A stretch of 64,000 bases of DNA from Dicaeum eximium (GCA_013396995.1 VWZP01006690.1:367689-431688), one strand, 5' to 3'; positions 11,601 through 26,633 are shown, counted from the stretch's first letter. The notes: generated by a model from the sequence alone, not told the origin. A program made the numbers and translations.

Positions 11601-14600
11601 CCACAGGATAGCAAGAGATGGGGAACTGCTGCATCTTGGGTTTCATCGCAGCCAACTCCCAAAGAGAATTTCCTTTATCGCTGTTAATAATGGAACTGAA
11701 AAGCTGCCTACAACTCTGGTTGGCAAACAAAAGGGTCGTGCTTTAATGGCACAGTTTTAATTATTTCACCAGGAGTAAATACGAGCAGATTATATATTAT
11801 ATATATCCTTGAACAGCAAATCTGCAGAGTATATTACAATTCCTGTAATAGCAAGTTTTTTGCACAAAAAAATTTTAACATTTCTAGTGAAGCACGATAC
11901 TGAGTGGTATTGACATTATTATATATTTTCATATTTTTATGGAGAACAGAAAAATGTATTTTCCTATTCTGCCTACAGAACACTTGAAAATAATTTTTTT
12001 ATGCTAAGGCACCAGACTATTGCAGTATTACACCAGAAACATGGAGTTTTAAATATATATGGGAGACAGGGACTTTGTTTCTGTTCTGTGTGATGATTCT
12101 GTATCTCCCAGTCCTGATGTGTGCATTTAACACTCAGGTGTTAAAAGGTTGGAAAGAACAAATAAAAAATTCAAGGTACTGTACCTGATTTTGGAATATT
12201 TTTTAGGCTGTAAAAAATTATTGCCAATCTTTAGCATCAGGAATACAGAAAAACTTGGGCTGAGAAAAGGCATGGGAACAAAAAAATAGAAGAGTAAAGC
12301 AAAGTTTTTAGACTTCAGGCCACTTGCCAGCTGCTCCTTACATCAACTTTCAGTTCTGCTGCTTGCTTTGACTGTAGCAAAAGATAAACATTTTCTTGTT
12401 GCAAGTTAACAAACACAGCCATGCGTGACAATTTGATAAGGGGTATTAAGAGTTGTATCAGGAGTTTATTAGTTCATTTGAGCAAGAGATAAACATGGTA
12501 GAAAGTCCTAATGTGCTGCTGAAAAATGAAAAATAACTGGTCAATGCCAAAAACAGTTCTGCTGAAAAGAAAGGTTTCTATTCTTAGTGACTAGAGCTTT
12601 CATTGCTATAGGCAATTCTTCTTTCTCTTTGTAGTAAATTCCTCAATGTGTCTGCCTCCTTTGTAAACTTACACCACTGCTCTGTGGGTCTGTATTTTCA
12701 GGTGGTACAGATATAACAGTCTGAATTCTACACTCATAAGGAACTCTGTTAAAGTCATGGCACAAAGGCAGAATTTGGTTTAGTGACGTAGTCACTTCTG
12801 CCTGGTGTCCTTTCACATTAACTGTAGATGTTGAGATCTTTTCTCCATGTTTTTGTCTGTTGTAGTTATTGAAAACTAAACACAGTGTATTTAAGTATCC
12901 TTTGATTTAGCACTTGCCTAATTAAATTCTTGCCTGATTATTTTTCTGATGTAGGCATACATGCCTTACGACAAATTGATGTGTTTGACTCTTGATATTG
13001 TCACCAAATCTGTATTTGAACTAAGATCTGCCAAAACAAATATTAAAAATCCTGCCATACATCCCAAATGTCACTTTTAGTTTCCTTTTTGTCAGGCAAT
13101 GCAGTATAATACAAACAAGGAGAAACAAAGAGATAACAGTGATGTAGGATCAGAGTTTACTGGCAAAACCTGGATGTGGGCATATTAATCACAGATGATA
13201 AAAACATAAGCAAAAAGGTCTTCCTAGATTGCAGGAAGAGACCTGTATCCTACATTGTAATGACTTTTTTGTATCATTTATTTTACTGAACAATTATTTT
13301 TGAAAAATTTTGATTTTTTTTCCCCTTACAAAAGTAACCATACTATTCTATAGCTCCTTTCCCCCACTAAGACAGACTTTAAGGCACCATTGACATTTGT
13401 GGTATGCCAATTTTTATGGCTCTAGAGAAATAATAATAACACATTTAGCAGAAAATTCTGACATTTTGCCTGGCAAATGTTGTTACACTTTGTCAAAGGC
13501 ATAAGAACTTATTTTAATATCCTGTCTCACAACATGGGGTAAAAGGGACAAGAAAATTAGGATAAGATCAAATGTACACTTTAGCAAGATGTGATCAGTG
13601 ACCAGTCAGGTAATATTTTCAGTTATTTGCAAGACTTCAATGATTCCCAGATGCCTGAAGTAGGGCAAGGGTAAGGACTGGGAACTTGTGGATTTGATGG
13701 TTGTTTGGCACTGTGGAATGCAGGTACCTTTGCCCATTGTATAGGAGTTGTGTCCTGTGCCTTGGCTTCCCACTGGGAGCTCAGGACTGAATACACTGAC
13801 AGTCTTTCAGGACCTCCTCCCTCCTTTACTAAGGGCACAGCCACGGGAGATGCATGTGCAGGATGTTTATGGAAAAGAATAAACAGTTTTACAACCACTG
13901 AATGCTCATGACAGAGTGTCACACATGCAGATATTTGGTGAAAGTAAACACACTACTGTCTGTTTTGAAGGAGAAAGAGCAAGGGCTTTTTTTCCCTCTG
14001 TATTCTTAGACACTGAATCACATTCTGCTACAAGGCAGAAATTGTTTATGTGCAGATTCTTGACTTCTTTGAAAATATTAAGTTTTCTTGGTAGCATATT
14101 TATTCACCATATTAATATTAGTCAGCTAGGGGTTACTATTTTTGAAACTGAACTACTCTGAGGCTAATAGTACAGAAGTATTGCTATTGGCATGTTAGAT
14201 ATTTTCAGTTAACTAAATAAGTTCAATAATTCAATAAATTATTTTTCACTCTATTATTTATGAATTTCACATATTTAATTGCTTATTTGGGCTTCTTCTT
14301 ATTCTCCAATCTAGCATATTAAAACTTAGACAACAGACCAGACAGTGACATGTACATGTAAATTCAGGGGTGGGATATGGCCTTCATATAACAGGACACT
14401 AAAATTAGAGGTCTCTTGAGACAGGAGACAGTTCCACTATTAAGCAAGTGGTGCTAAGAGCAGTTCTAAGATTCAGAATGTGAGCAGTCTGGGAAGATGG
14501 TCTATAACGTGTACATTTCAATTTAAGTATTTTGTGAAGTTAAAAGCTTCTTGCAGTGCAATGAAATTCCTCCAAAGGGTGTGGTATTTAACAGCAGCAG

Positions 14601-15263
14601 ACCTTTATGTTGAGACAGTCAGCAGATATCTGTTTTGTCAAAGTCTATACTGTGATAATCAGCAGGTAACACATCTTAGGAAACTACTGTACCTTGACTG
14701 TGGCATGAAGAAATCAGGATCCTAATGGATCATTTTGGGAATTTATGTAGCATAAATAGCAAGCTGTGAGAATGCAGGAACAAGGAGAAATGTCCCTGAT
14801 GAGCCAACTGCCTGCCTACAGGAGCATCACACTGCTTAAAGAATCAACTGCCTTTCAACTTCACACCAACAACTCAGCTGAGGGTAATTCCTAAGATTAA
14901 TAGATCACATATGGCAAGCACAAAAAACGGACAGATAGCATTTGTCTTCTGAGGTTTAAGAATATTTTGCTTAGTATGTGCTGCAAGGAGCTAATAAAAT
15001 GAAGATAAAATGGAAGAGAATATTGTTTGATAACATTTGTCTTATATTGGGTCTGACAGATTTAATATTTAGGGTAGAATAAAGCTCATATATCATAAAA
15101 GATCACTTATCTAGCACTTTAGACTCATTTTCCTGCCTAAAGCGGATTTTTTTTTACTTTTTAAATCGGGTTCTATTAGATTAGGTTGGGTCTCACACAT
15201 CATTGGAAAAGTAATCTACAGAGGCACTTCAAGGACTCTTTCATTTAAAACAATAGGCCAGCA

Positions 15264-15356
15264 GGGTTTTTTTGTGGTTTTTGTTTGTTTGGTTGGTTGG
15301 TTGGTTGGTTGGTTGGTTTTTTGTGGGGTTTTTTTGTTTGTTTGGGGGTTTTTTGG
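15264..15356. repeat. T/G-rich tract with (GGTT)7
   Basis: A core of seven perfect GGTT units at 15291-15318 sits in a longer stretch containing only T and G on the plus strand, with runs of up to seven Ts and five Gs. Confidence 0.9.
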
Positions 15357-18300
15357 AGGATGCATATTGAGAACAGGCCCTGATTCTGCAACTCCTCATT
15401 TCAGAATGTGTTGTAGGGAATTCTGTTTATTTGGAGGTGAAGAAACTGTTCTGCAGTAATGGCTCTGAGGTGGTGCACTAGGAGCACTGCACAGGAATTC
15501 TTCCCAACAAGCTCTGATGTTTATCTCTGCTCAGATAATGCACCTAGTCTGCTCTTACATCATGTATTCCAGTCATGATTAGAATTACATAGACTTCCTT
15601 CTAATTTAAAAAATAATATAGTATGAATTAAGAATCCTCACAGATTATTATGAAACAGACATAAATCTTGCAATATATAAATTGCAAGAAATAAATAGCA
15701 CCTTTGATGAAAAAGTGCTATTTAATTGTACTTGTAGCCTTACTCACCTTGTACAACGCCAAATATAAGTTGATCTTCTACATTTAAAACTCTACATTTC
15801 TAGAGTGAAATTGTTTTAATAAGAGATGTGTTAGTTAGGCATTGCTAAACACATATTATATTCCCGAGTAATAATTCAGTCTTTATTACTCCAGTAACGA
15901 AGCTCCAAGATACAAGAATGGAGGAGCAAAGAGAGGATCTTCCCAAATTCATGCAACCCAAGTACTGTCAGAATCATTCTCTAAGTATGTGCTGCTTCAG
16001 TATGTGGTTTTTAATCATTAAAAAGTGAAGTCTTTTGTAACTTGAAGATAAGGACTTTAATGAGAATTTTTGTATGTATTTGTATGTATTACTTTCCTGT
16101 TACCATACTTGGAACACTTTGTTAATCTATGTGCCCTAAACCAGGACATCCCAGTAAAGCAGCAAATGGAAAGTAAAGATGAATGGAACTCAAAGAGTAT
16201 AATCCTCCTCTATGGAAAAAAATACTACAGAGATGAATGGTAAGTTCTTTACAGAGGAGTATAAACTGAGGAGAGTATTAAAAAGCATTCCTGCAGAGCA
16301 TGACTAGTCTAGTTCTTAGTGAAGTAACAAATTCTAAAAATTTAATAAATCTTTATTGATTTTTGATCATATGGGAAGTACATTATCTGTACTCCTATAA
16401 ATGAACTATCTATTTCTACTTAATTTTTAGATTTACAGCCATATAGATTGTTAGCCAAGATCTAAATGTAACTGATTAAAATAACGAGCAAACATTTCAG
16501 AATGCAGGTGATGTATTGTACCTGGTTCTGCCTCACAGCAACAAATGATCATTTAAGAAGCCAGACCAAACCAGTACCTATTTGGTTATATACAGCAATA
16601 TATACACACTGATGGTTTGCTTTAGGAGATGCAAAGGAAATACCCCTTTTCTATAAAACCCACATTTTAATGTTTGTAGGGTGACTTAACAGCTTAATCC
16701 CCCCAAAGATGGTGTCTGGTTTTGTAGGTAAATCCAGATTCAGAGTAGAATCTTTCAAAACTCGGCAAATTCCTTTTTGAGTCCCACCCACCTTAGAGGC
16801 TTATCATGTGAGAGGGTGAATAACTCTTTGACAGTACCATAACTCTCCACTGATAAATAGTCCTCTTGTTCATCTGGTCCCAAGATTTTAGATACCCAAA
16901 GTAAGGAGGGATTAATTATCCTTAAAGTCACTATGTTCCTTAGAGGATTAAAAAAAGAAAAGTCAGCACATTCATTTTCTTACATACAAGATCAGAAGAA
17001 ATCCTGAAAAAAAGGAATATTCTAATATTGTCTCATTGTGGCTGCCTATTCTATATATGACACCACTTTATAAACTGCACAAATCTATTCCTGCAACCTA
17101 CAGATACTGTAAACGACAAAAGAAAATTGAGCATGAATATAGAAAACATCATGCGTTTATCATGCAGAAATAATTTCCACCTATAAACACTTTCTAAATT
17201 GAACTAATATCACATAAAAAATAGAGCAACTAGACATTTAACTCACAGGAAGTAACATGATCAAAGATAAAGTCTAAATGACAAAACAGTCAGTAATTGT
17301 CTCCGTAAAATTACTGGCAGTAATATTTTTATGTCATTATTATTATATTTGTAAAACTTTCTGCAGTATAAAAGTATACACTAAACATTGTGTTATAAAA
17401 ATCCCTGTGGTATAAGTCATAAAAAACCCATCAGATACAGGTGTCTCTATTACCTGACATCTCTACAAGGCTTTGAAATCAGAAACCAATCTGCACAACT
17501 GTAAGTTTAGCATGCCTTTAAATAAGAAGATTTGTGAGACCATTTTGCTTCTAATGAAATATAGCAAAATGTTCTTTTGACAGAACATTTTATTCTCAGT
17601 CCCTATTCTATATTTCACTCTAAAAACCACTTCTATAAATTACAAGTGTCGCATAGATCAGTGTGAATTAAAAACCAAATCTCAATCTATGAAAAGAGTC
17701 TGGATTTGAATAGGCTGTTTTGCTTTTAAATCAACTGGAAACCCAGACCAAATTCCCTTTAACACATTCAGTGTGCCTAAGCTGATTTTGGTTTCATTTC
17801 AACACAGCAAACAGTACTGGTGACAGGCAATAACATGAAACTCGAGAGATTTTGGCCGTGATTCTTGCAGAATCTGGAGAATTAGTAAGTCTGAAGTATG
17901 TCAAGCCAGTACAAAAGTTAAGGAATTATCCATGCTAACTTTTTCGTGCCTAATTATTTACCAAAGTGAAACATTTTTGCTATATTCATAAAACTAAAAT
18001 CCCAATTCATACAGCTGTGCTGAACAGGAAGGGTCCCTCTCCTATTAAATGCAGAGTGATTAAACATTGGAGACTGGAAATGCTGGTTGATAAAAATGGC
18101 TGGTGCCTGTCCCAGAGGAGGTTCTCTCTGGAACACAGACTCTCATAGCTGGATTAACACACTGAATAAATAAGGATGATGACTTTCTAGATATTACTAC
18201 TGGCAATTTCTTTGTACTCATTCCTCTGGAACACTCCTGTTGGTTTAGGAGGAGAAGACACAACAAATTAACCATAAATCCTACACTTAATTCCGCATTT

Positions 18301-21300
18301 AAACAGGCTCCTTTGCTGCAGTGGGAGCTGCCACTGTAATGAGAAATGGTGTGTGTGAGGGCAGTGTCCCAGGCTGTGTGTCTGTACTTCACACCAAACA
18401 CTGCTGGGCTGGGCTGTGACCTCAGGCAAGAAGGAGATTGCTTGACTTCGATATAAAAAAGCATGTTGCCCGATTACTGGAAAATTATTTTTGCATTTTT
18501 CCAGTAGTTGGACCAAATAAAGAGCTGTTGTGATGTAATCCCAGAGGCACATCTCAGGTACTTGCTTTGGGCTGCAGAACACCATCAAATGAGTAGCATA
18601 ATCCAGAAATCATTTAGGAAAACTGCATTTTGTCCTTAAAACTGACATTTAGAAGTATTGTGTGTAGGTGTTATTTCACATTTTGCACAACAAATAATTG
18701 ATTCCATGTTTCATTTATACAAATGTACATTTTCACTCAATATTTACACTCTTCATACACACCCATTATTAATGGAATTCTTGCTCCCTATCATAGAATG
18801 GATTTTTACCTGTACTATAAGATTTATCCATAAGCAACTGCGTGACTTGAATGAATAATGTAAAAAGCACATTTTCAGTGCAGCCACCTTAAACAATGAC
18901 CTACATGAATCACTAGTGGTTAGTGACAGAAAACAATGTGGTTTAGTTTGCTGTAAGGTCTTTCAATTCTTCATTGAAATTCTCTGGCAAAATCTTCACT
19001 CGCTTGAATTAATTGTGATAACCACTTATTCACCAAAACAAAGAAGTACACATACACAGTTCCATCAGAATTCCTCAAGTCTTTACCAGCGTGGACAAAT
19101 TGCAATAGAAAAATTTTTAAGGATTTACTGGAAAAGGCAAACTCAGTTGTTAGCCTAAGAGTCTGTCCTAAAATGCAATACTTTAGTTAAAATACATAGG
19201 AGAAGGCTTCATGGTGCTCTCTGCACTTGACTTGACTGCAGCCAAGACTATTAAAGCTCTAATGTCATAAATACTGCAGGAAAGACATGCTAATAAAAAA
19301 GACAGCACTGACACCATTTATCATGTGTAGGAGTATATAAATAATGCAGAAATCTCTCTCACTTTTATAAGAAAATCAGCTTTACAACAATTTTCTGAGA
19401 GAACTGACTATAATTTCACTGCAAAAATATTTATACTCTGAAAATAAAAGTATTTTAAAATAACCACATGACTTTAATTATCTCTGTTATATCTATGTCA
19501 GCTTTTAATGAAAGACTTATGGATGTATTATTAGTGTTCCTGCTATCTGTTCTGTTTGTGGGAAGGTTTGATTTTGTAATGCAATCTGCTTTATTTGAAA
19601 AATGCATTTCAGCCTAATGTCAGAGCTTTGTAAACCTGGATTGGTTTGATATCTAAAATGACTTACAGTTGGGAAAAATGGGTATCTCCTAATTAAGACA
19701 TATTACAGTAAGATTGTTCAAATTAACTACTGCTAACAAAAATGCCCAAGTTACTTATATTGAGAAAAGATTTAGCAAATAGCTGTTCTCTGATACAAGC
19801 CTGCTGCAGAGCACTCTGTAGGGAACCCCACTCTGTTTGTGGAATTTAAGAGCACTGGTGGAATTTACAGAGTCCATACACCACATTCCTACAATGTTGA
19901 TAAAAGACTGAGTTTCAGTTACTTACATCACATTTTTAAAGGTTGTCAAAATAAATACTTCAAGGTAAAACTCAGCAAAACGCAGCATTGTTTTTATGTT
20001 TTTATAATAATCTCTATTTTCTAGGTATTTGTAAAATTGAGTTGTTCAGCCTATTTCCTATTATGAAGAAATCCTTTATAATTTTGAGTTATGGATAGTG
20101 GCAGTCAGTACTCATAAAGAAGCAGACAATAAGTATAGCAGTGGCTTTGGCTCCAAAATCTAAATCCTAAACCTGTATAACATTGTAGAAGTAGCTTTTA
20201 TTTATGGTATATAAATGTGTTATTCTCCTCTGTGCAAACTGTGCTGTTGCAAGAAGCCCTGTAATCTTCACTGAACATAATTCAGTGGTGGAACTCTGCA
20301 AAGGAACAGGACTGCCTGGATACAATGCCATGTACAACCGAGGAATTTTTACTCTTTTTACTCAACAGAAAAGAAATAAAAGTATGTTTTGCTATTGTTT
20401 TACAATGCTTGTGGGAAAATTAAAATACCTAAATTTTGTCATAATCCTCGTTTTGTGTATTCTTTTCTTACAGGTAAAATATTCTATTCTGTTATTTAAA
20501 GCTGTGTTGAAAAGTGAGGTAATTCATGTCTGTACAAGTATCAGGATTATGTATATTCTGTATATTTAGATATTCACGATGAGCATAAATTTGGAATGAG
20601 AATAAAACGTGAATTAAATACTTCTTCCAATACAAATTGTACAGATTTTTGAAAGACTGTATAAACCTCACAAACCTTCTAGGGCCCACTTTTTCTGGGG
20701 CAGACACCTTCTTGCACATGCACTGATTATAGCAATAGATGCTAGTAATTAAAACATCTCTAGCTGATAGTACCAAAGATATAATTGATAGTAGTAATGG
20801 AAGGTACTGTACATACTGCTATGGATTATATTTTTCATTGTATGAGTTTTTTATTAGAACCACAACTCAACAGGATGGCAAAGGAAGGTGTGAATACACG
20901 TAAATGTGAGATGGGGACTAAGCACAGGAGTGTAACGAAGGGAAATTTTTCCTACAAATACCTCTTTGCATGAAGCTTTAAATGTATTTCCTCCACAGAA
21001 CTCCAACCAACGCCCTGGTGGAATAGTAAAGTGAGTGGCCTGTCCATGTGTGTCCCTTATATCACCATTTCTTATAACTGCTTTGTACAATACAAGACTG
21101 CACAGAAAGGAGTTTGCTGTGACCCCACCTCTGCAGTTCCCACAAAAGCTACCACTGAAACCCTCAAATGCCTGCCAGAAATCTAAGGAAGGCTAAGGAA
21201 TTTGTCAGCAGGGTTTTTAAAGAAGCCAAGAGGATCATCAGTTACATACAATGATTACATTTTTGCCTGCTGATATTCATCGACTTTTAAAAAGAAATGA

Positions 21301-23164
21301 AAGCAATATGTGATTTACTTTTCTCATGCTTGTGACTGCAGATTCCAGCTAAAAAGTGATGATTTAGGTTACAGCTTTTGTACTTTCATTTTTCCTTTCA
21401 ATTTGTCAAATGCAGTGAGAACACTAAAAAAAGGAGAGAAGAATAGAGGTGGCAAGGCTTCTAAATATAACCAAGATTGTTTATGTCAATGAGCTCTGCA
21501 TAAGGATAGTGTGACTGTCTCAGGGAGTTGGTTTGCAATGGTCATTTATGCTGTGCATCCCTTATTGTTCATATTTCAAAGGCCTTTTGTTCAAGGCTCT
21601 AAACATACAGATGAAAAGTTAAATTATTAACTGAGTTGTGGAAATTGAAGTATTGAAGCTGACTGACTATGTCAAGTCAATATTTACTATTAGAAGAAGG
21701 ATTAGATTCCATGTCATCCCTCCAAATCTTACATCCAGAATTGTCCACCTACCACGCTGTGACAAATGTTCATGTGTTTGGGTTTAAGTGCTTAGTACTC
21801 AGGGAAGAGCAATCGGGAAAATGGCTAAAAATTTCTTAAGGATAACTCAGACGTTGAACATAAAACCCCCTCACATTTCATGTTACAATTCTCCTCACTA
21901 CCATTTCTCAGGAATGTTCTGATTCATCCCTGTGGAACACTTTGTGTGCTGCAGTTTAACTTTGTATTTCTATCATGGTACCAGCAAAGTGCCAAAACTG
22001 CGATTTCCCACAGCCGCACTCACTCCTAACCCAAACGTGTCCTGTCTGCTCCCATCTCCGCTGTCTGTCACAATCAGGATTTTTTGTAAAATAAGAAAAC
22101 CCCACTTTTACCACTGGAGAGCCAGGCTGCTTAGGTCACAAGATTCTCCTGGCTTAATCCCTGTGTATGAATCATGAACTTACCCTAATAAGTACCGGCA
22201 TTCTTCAAATGATCAAGCTAGCTTATGAAGGCTTCCAGAGCTTTCCACATTAATTATCACCATGTTGAAAGGATCCAAAGTAGCAGCTAATTAAGAATTA
22301 TTAACACTGTGAGTTATTTATTCTTACTTTTCCTTTCTGTCCTCTATTCCTCATTCTTATGTGGGTTGATATTGTAAATGGCAATAATACAACTCAGTTC
22401 AAACAACATATGAAAAGGATTATGAAAAATATAAATCAAACTGAAAATCAGCTATGTGAAAAATTGGAAACAAATTTGATTGCTTTCTACACTAGAATGG
22501 GTCAAAAGTAAGCTAAACATGACCACAATTTCAGTTCAGAAAAAGATTTTTTCTCACATTAATTATCAGAAAATTGTAAGATAACCAGACAAAGAGTAAG
22601 CCTCTACTCTGCAAATAATTGACTCACAACTTCTGCAAAAGTTGCAGAAGCACACACACTATTGAGAAGTCATAGAAAATACCAGGTGATTAAGTATTCT
22701 GTTAGAAATAAATAAGATAAAGACTTTTAAAAGAAAAAGAAACTATTTCTTAACATCTGAAGATTTATATTCTTGCACTAAATTCAGATACTAAGGCTAG
22801 TAAAAGTAGAACAATTAAAGCCTATTACATTTAGCTACCAAAAATGGTTTTTTAAAAAATCTTTTACCAGGATGAGCATATCTAAATAAAGATTGGGTAA
22901 ATTCTCAAACAATATTTTAAGTGTGGCACAGCGTGACAGGAAAAGTGTATTTTATATTTGGAAAAAAATAAGGAGATTTGTACTTAAGTGGCAGTTAATT
23001 AACAACATGTATAGGTGGCTCAATTACATATTTATGAATAACAGGACACACCCAAATCATAGTCAAAAATCCTTTGGGAACTTCTGTGAAGACAGCAAAT
23101 ATTTTTCCAATAGCAGTGATTAAGCCTGACAATAAAAGGAGAAAGCCCTGAAAGGAAATCAGAA

Positions 23165-23250
23165 GTGAGTCAAAATCATTAGTGGTTACTCTCATATTTG
23201 TCATCCAAAGTGAGTCAAAATCAGCAGGCATTACTCTCATATTTATCATT
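23165..23250. repeat. Two-copy tandem duplication, 45-bp unit
   Basis: Two adjacent copies start with gtgagtcaaaatca at 23165 and 23210 and both contain ttactctcatattt followed by tcat. Differences are concentrated in the middle of the unit (cattagtggt against cagcaggca). The second copy is slightly shorter and decays into the flank. The partial divergence shows an old local duplication, not a slipped microsatellite. Confidence 0.85.
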
Positions 23251-23596
23251 ATATAAACTGTAGTATAAGAATGCGGTGAGGAGGAAAAGAAACAACATTA
23301 AAAGAGCAAATCCATCTTCAATATTGTTTCCAAAGAAAGAATATTTGAGAAGAGTATGGAAATTTGAGAAGAGAACTACTAAAAGTAGCATTAAAGAGAA
23401 AGTTCTTTAAGCACTCAAATGAGTTCTGAAAAAGAACTAAAGCCAGCGGAATAACATTCCAGTTTATGTTTTCCAGACAGATCCTTTGAAATCAAATTCA
23501 GATACTGTATGTAGATATTTACAAAATTTTAAAATGCACAAAAATATCATAAAGGTTCAGTGTAGCCCTTTTTTGAGGCATAATTCAGTGACGTAT

Positions 23597-23628
23597 TGAA
23601 CAAGTGAGTAGCTGAACTCACTTGTTCA
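23597..23628. repeat. Perfect 13-bp inverted repeat with 6-nt loop
   Basis: The left arm tgaacaagtgagt (23597-23609) and right arm actcacttgttca (23616-23628) are exact reverse complements separated by agctga. In RNA it would form a short hairpin. The stem is too short for a typical microRNA precursor unless flanking bases extend it, and no function can be assigned. Confidence 0.85.
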
Positions 23629-26523
23629 GCTTGTAGTAGTGAGTTGCTTCCAAGGACTTTCATAATTTAGCATCCAGGTTCAGGAAATGACTCAAAGTAA
23701 TATCAGCCTGATTCAATAAACTTTTTGAAGACACAGGGTACTGAGCATTGAATTTAATGTTTGCTATGTCTGTAATCAGATGAACGGAATTTTGCACTAC
23801 AATGAAGGTGTCTCTGCAGAAAAAGAAACATTCTCTGGTTCTAGTAACTGTTTTCCTGACAGAATATGGTATACAGAAATCAGGCAGAAAATCTAGTATC
23901 TGTGGGTAGAGATCTATGCCATCCCTGTCTTCAAAAAAGTTGTTTGTTAGGGATAAGCTCAAGCCATTTAAGTAAGAGCTATACAGAGATAATCAACACT
24001 TCTGCTAAAAAAATTACTGTCTTTTTTCCTTAGTGAAAAACACTGCAGAGTCTTATAAACACTTCATAGCATCATGCAAAAATTTAAATTAAAATTTTTG
24101 GCTACTGCTGTGCACAGCGTTTAGAGGAAAAGTTTAAAGTTCTCCAGAAGCTGTACTGTTTGATTATTAACTCTTTTTGTCCTGTTCTTCACTACCTCTG
24201 AAAATATTTTGGGTTTTATTTATGGACGGGTACAAATCTGCAGAAACTGTTTCAAAATTCGTATTAAAAAAACCCCAGCTCTAAATCTATGCTTTCAACA
24301 AAACACAGCATAACATCTTAACCTAATAAAGTACTGCCCTACTTTCTGATTTGCAGACCTCAAAAAAGGAATATAAATATTTTACTTTGGCACTGGGGCA
24401 AAATTACTTTCTAAGACAAAAATAAAGTAATTGAAAAAATTACCTTATCTTGATACTCCTTCCAGTCCTAGGAAGTGCAGAACCAGAAATCGTTTCGAGA
24501 CGTGACAACGTACATGATGCAGATCAGTAACAGGAGCCACATTCAATTACTGTTCTACAATGGCATTAAGTAATCGGAAAGGACAACAGGAAAGAAACAT
24601 TTCCAATGCTGGTTTTTTCCTTTGAATGAAATGAGCTTGTGTAGAGTTACAAAAATGAACTAAAATTATAAGGCCAGAGTACAGGCATGGCATGCTCCTA
24701 AGAAGAATCTGTTTCTATCTTCCATATGCTGTACAAGCACAAAAAAAATTATGTATCTGAGCAAAAATACTTTCTATCTATGAAGAGAAAATTATTCATA
24801 AAACAATTTTCAGATAGTATTAAAAGCAACAATGAAAAAATAAAGGCAAGTATATAGCAAAATGAGAGGGTTTTGAATGCTAGACAGGTATACAAATGAT
24901 TTCCTAAAACTTCTATCAGTTACTATTAAGTGTGTCATTCTTTGTGGCTCATCTCTGCCCAGAGAGCTCCATCATTGATCCAGTGCAGATTGTTGATTAA
25001 TTCTTTGTATTCTCTGAGTATGACTATATTAAAGTACAGAAAAGTAAAGATACACAGGGTTTACACCATGTTTCTTTTCAGTCAGCAGTTACTTATTTAT
25101 TTTGTTTAGTCTCTCAAAGGGACAAGGGAAGGAGAACAATAGATTTTTTCTGATAAATACTGCTCATAATATATATCTACTTCCAAGTATTAAATTCAAC
25201 TTAATATATGCAGTGATCAATAGAGATGAACTTCATGGGACAGTGGGGCAGTAAGGCTACAGCAATTAAACTCTACCATAAGTCACAAGGACTGCTGGTG
25301 GCTGTTCTCTTTCTACCCTAAGGGTTTTCTTTTGCTTGATACACCAGTGGATTTACATTATAAACCTGATTTATTTCTTATGCATGTAATATATTTTAAT
25401 ATATAAATTCAGCAATGGCAATTGCATCAGTTTAACATTCAACACTTATGTCTTCTTCATGATCTTCATTTATCTACCTTATTTATTATCAGATAATGCA
25501 TATGTATATGCATAGGATTCTTACCACATTATATTACTGCTTATGATTTAAAAGCAAATGAGTTAATTTTTCCTTCATAACAAAGAATGCAGCGTGTTAT
25601 TTTTTATGTACCACTAAGAGAAAACTGATAAAGAAGAAATGAAGCAGGGGAACAGAAAAACAAAGTGAGAAATGAAATCCAAGTTTCTAATGCAGCGATG
25701 TAATGCCAAGAAACTGCTCCAGAGAAAATGAGTAACTGCCAGCTTTTCTACCTGTTGCCAAGAAAATGTTGCTGTGTTCACTGATCCTGTAATTAAACAG
25801 AGTATGTTCTGAAACAACTTCTTCTGAATTGTGCCATCTTCTGTGAAGGGGGAGGGAGCTTCATTCCTATAATACACCAATAGAAAGATGGTTCTTCTCT
25901 AAAAAATTAGGTAGAAAAGCAAGCTTGGTTTAATCATGTACACACATTCTTTAAAGAAAAAAAAACATTTGGAAAGAGAAATCTTATTGCCTAGAGACCT
26001 TTGGAGGGAAGCACAGAACTGTTATTTGCATAATTTAGAATACTCATGTGCAGGGCAAAAAGTTTTAATAGCTATCCTTTAATGTCCTATAAAAACAGCA
26101 GTCTTGCTGACTTCTGCTGTTTTATCAACATTTTAAAATGTGACTTATTAATTATAGTGTCTTGTAGCAATTTCTTGCTAGGATTTTTAATATTTAAGTT
26201 AATGCTATTACCCATCGAGGTATTTGTATACAAGTATATCAATAAACCAGATCATACCAGAATACTTCTGTTGCTACATTTTATCTTGTTCAGCCCAATG
26301 TTGGTTAAGCAAGATTTCATAAAGGCTGATTATATTCTCTTCACCTCTACTATGGTCCTCTGGGATCTTCTCCTAAAGCTTTATTGTACTTTGCACAGCT
26401 TTTCTGCATTCCTCATTCTTTTACACATGATGAGTTAATGAAATGTTGCCTTTTCTCAGCCGAGTCATTCTTTGCTCTGTGGCTGGCTGTGCTAGGCAGG
26501 ACAGTGGCCCTCTCAGATGTTTG

Positions 26524-26633
26524 TCACACAGAAGCACCGAACAGCTGGGGTTGGGAGGGACCTCTGGAGATCATGCAGTCCAATCCCCCTGCTGAAGCAG
26601 GTCCACCTAGAGCAGATTGCACAGGACAACATC
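26524..26633 (-). mobile_element. CR1 LINE 3' fragment
   Basis: The plus strand carries the reverse complement of a CR1 3' region: ggttgggagggacctctgg, then gatcatgcagtccaatcccc, ctgaagcaggtccacctaga and gcacaggac. This order matches the familiar avian CR1 pattern, so the element lies on the minus strand with its 3' end at about 26524. It is 5'-truncated, as most CR1 copies are, and carries no intact reverse transcriptase. Several mismatches to the consensus I remember indicate an old copy. Confidence 0.85.

Larger units (their letters stand above)
11600..26520. other. AT-rich noncoding stretch, no gene seen
   Basis: About 15 kb without a convincing exon. The longest frames (18060-18464 minus, 134 codons; 20204-20569 plus, 121 codons) have no splice signals in register and no recognisable domain. 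Supported contents are the GGTT repeat near 15.3 kb, a 45-bp tandem duplication at 23165-23250 and a 13-bp inverted repeat at 23597-23628. Confidence 0.6.

Noticed and set aside
13623..13922. 99-codon minus-strand frame with some coding-like composition
   Set aside because: No acceptor or donor in phase, and an overlapping plus-strand frame is also open. Not enough to call.
18060..18464. 134-codon minus-strand frame
   Set aside because: No splice signals in register, chance-like composition and no recognisable motif. An overlapping second minus frame is equally open.
20204..20569. 121-codon plus-strand frame
   Set aside because: Rich in residues typical of AT-rich chance translation (I, L, F, Y, C, K), with no splice context.
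26046..26438. 130-codon plus-strand frame with hydrophobic stretches
   Set aside because: The hydrophobic look comes from T-rich DNA, and there is no promoter, splice site or recognisable membrane protein pattern.
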